DNA from: Tigriopus japonicus
Taxonomy: Eukaryota > Arthropoda > Copepoda > Harpacticoida > Harpacticidae
Direction: 5' to 3'
Assembly (NCBI GenBank): GCA_010645155.1
Contig: CM021322.1
Coordinates: forward strand, 1,070,705 to 1,134,704
Length of the DNA: 64,000 nucleotides
Notes under the pieces: model-generated
What the model saw: the letters and a program-made list of their open reading frames with translations, nothing else
The model's database searches: none
What the model was told of the DNA's origin: nothing
Part shown: positions 63,101 through 64,000 of the stretch, piece by piece
Layout: every line of letters starts with the position of its first letter
Numbering within the stretch: position 1 is the first letter of the stretch
Made by a program: the position numbers and the translations under genes

Positions 63101-64000
63101 ACTAAGACAGAATTGACCGTGACCATCTCTTTAGCTCGTATGCATTTGTTTGCGAAAGAAATGGATTTGGTTCAAGATCAAATGCGCTTAATTGGTTTGG
63201 AGTTTCAATGATTAAACTTGGACATTAATTCCTGGTGGAAGATCATGTCGGCTCATGAACTGGATTGCCATCCTTTCTCGGAAAGTTTGCCCGCAGTCGA
63301 CGTACGTAGTGCACTCAACAAGTTCAAGATCCTGCAACATAACCACCTCCAGCTAAGGAAGTCGAGGTGCCCAAAAGTAGCCCAACCATAAAACATTCCG
63401 TCTTTTGAAAGAATAATTGTCCATAAAATGTGTGTTAATTGGGGTATGTCCATAATGTTGTAATTTCGAGAATGTTACTTATCAAAGTAGGTTTCGAGTG
63501 CAACTTTGGAAATAAGTGGCAAACAAAACCACTCCGTTGTCGAGGATTGGCCTCTTGAAAGATCCATGACATGAATGCCTTAATCAAAATATCCACCACA
63601 AAACATCGTGAGTACTTGGTCGAGATTCCATTCAATAAACCCGACGGTTGTATATCATCCTCTGTTCCGCATCTGCATTGTTGTGCTATGTACGAACAAG
63701 CGAGTACTACACAATGTACCACATACGACAACACTCTCAAACTCCAAATGGTTCTTCAATGTGTTCTTTCTCTCCCCAAATTAAGAGTGATTTGAACGCC
63801 CGTCGAAGAGCTCCTCTTGAGAGTTTGTCAGTGGAATTCCCGCTTCATAATGGAGCTCAAGCCAACAATGAATGGATTCAGTTGGTCCCATTATTTGCTC
63901 GGCACAAGCCAACAATTGTGCAAGTCGGTCGATGTTCTACATTTAAAACAAAATCGCCTGGAATGGATAAATCTGCGAACATTGATCACATTGGTCATTG

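Larger units (their letters stand above)
45443..64000. other. Gene-poor DNA to the right end of the window
   Basis: About 18.6 kb in which I can support no coding exon, RNA gene or further mobile element. Open frames up to 135 codons occur (for example 46464-46871 and 57855-58199, minus), but none has family motifs, linked splice sites or a partner exon. Simple repeats are present. It may be distal regulatory DNA of NR4A or introns of a gene beyond the window. Confidence 0.5.

Noticed and set aside
1..64000. tRNA, rRNA, CRISPR arrays or prokaryotic operon signals
   Set aside because: No cloverleaf with A and B boxes was found by eye, and there are no regularly spaced repeats; the window is clearly eukaryotic nuclear DNA.

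Overview
This is a eukaryotic nuclear window from a bilaterian animal. Genes are split by GT-AG introns, and the noncoding DNA is AT-rich with many microsatellites. The set of families (an Hr38-type NR4A receptor with a long Ser/Thr/His/Gln-rich N-terminus, tectonic, V-ATPase c'', an E2F4/5-type E2F) fits an arthropod. A small-genome crustacean such as a copepod is my guess, but the sequence alone does not prove it.

The first 10 kb is gene-dense. It holds the 3' end of an SLC22-type transporter (+, two last coding exons, 97-1365); a complete tectonic gene (-, 1993-4135, three coding exons, 634 aa); a complete V-ATPase proteolipid c'' gene (+, 5656-7297, three exons, 211 aa); and a complete E2F4/5-type gene (-, 7904-9787, five exons, 353 aa). 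These genes alternate in strand. The transporter and tectonic converge with overlapping 3' ends, tectonic and the V-ATPase gene diverge from a 1.5-kb spacer, and the V-ATPase and E2F genes converge with poly(A) signals about 30 bp apart. For all four, exon borders were set by following reading phase across splice sites.

From about 12.1 to 42.5 kb the minus strand is occupied by one large gene, an NR4A nuclear receptor (Hr38/NGFI-B family). Six exons between 13172 and 21340 encode the activation domain, two-zinc-finger DNA-binding domain and ligand-binding domain. A separate 107-codon exon at 41451-41772 ends in a donor of the one phase that fits the 21-kb exon, so I infer it is the first coding exon, separated by a 20.1-kb intron. 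About 750 bp upstream of its ATG lies a perfect cAMP response element, as expected for an immediate-early NR4A gene. An extra exon at 19932-20253 carries its own in-frame ATG and joins the same downstream exon, so the receptor probably has at least two N-termini.

From about 42.6 kb to the end I see no convincing gene. This 21 kb holds simple repeats, a roughly 765-bp nonautonomous DNA transposon with 19-bp terminal inverted repeats (44678-45442), and an unusual short-ORF locus at 43.9-44.5 kb. Across the window the palindrome TACGTA is about twice as common as base composition predicts by my hand count.
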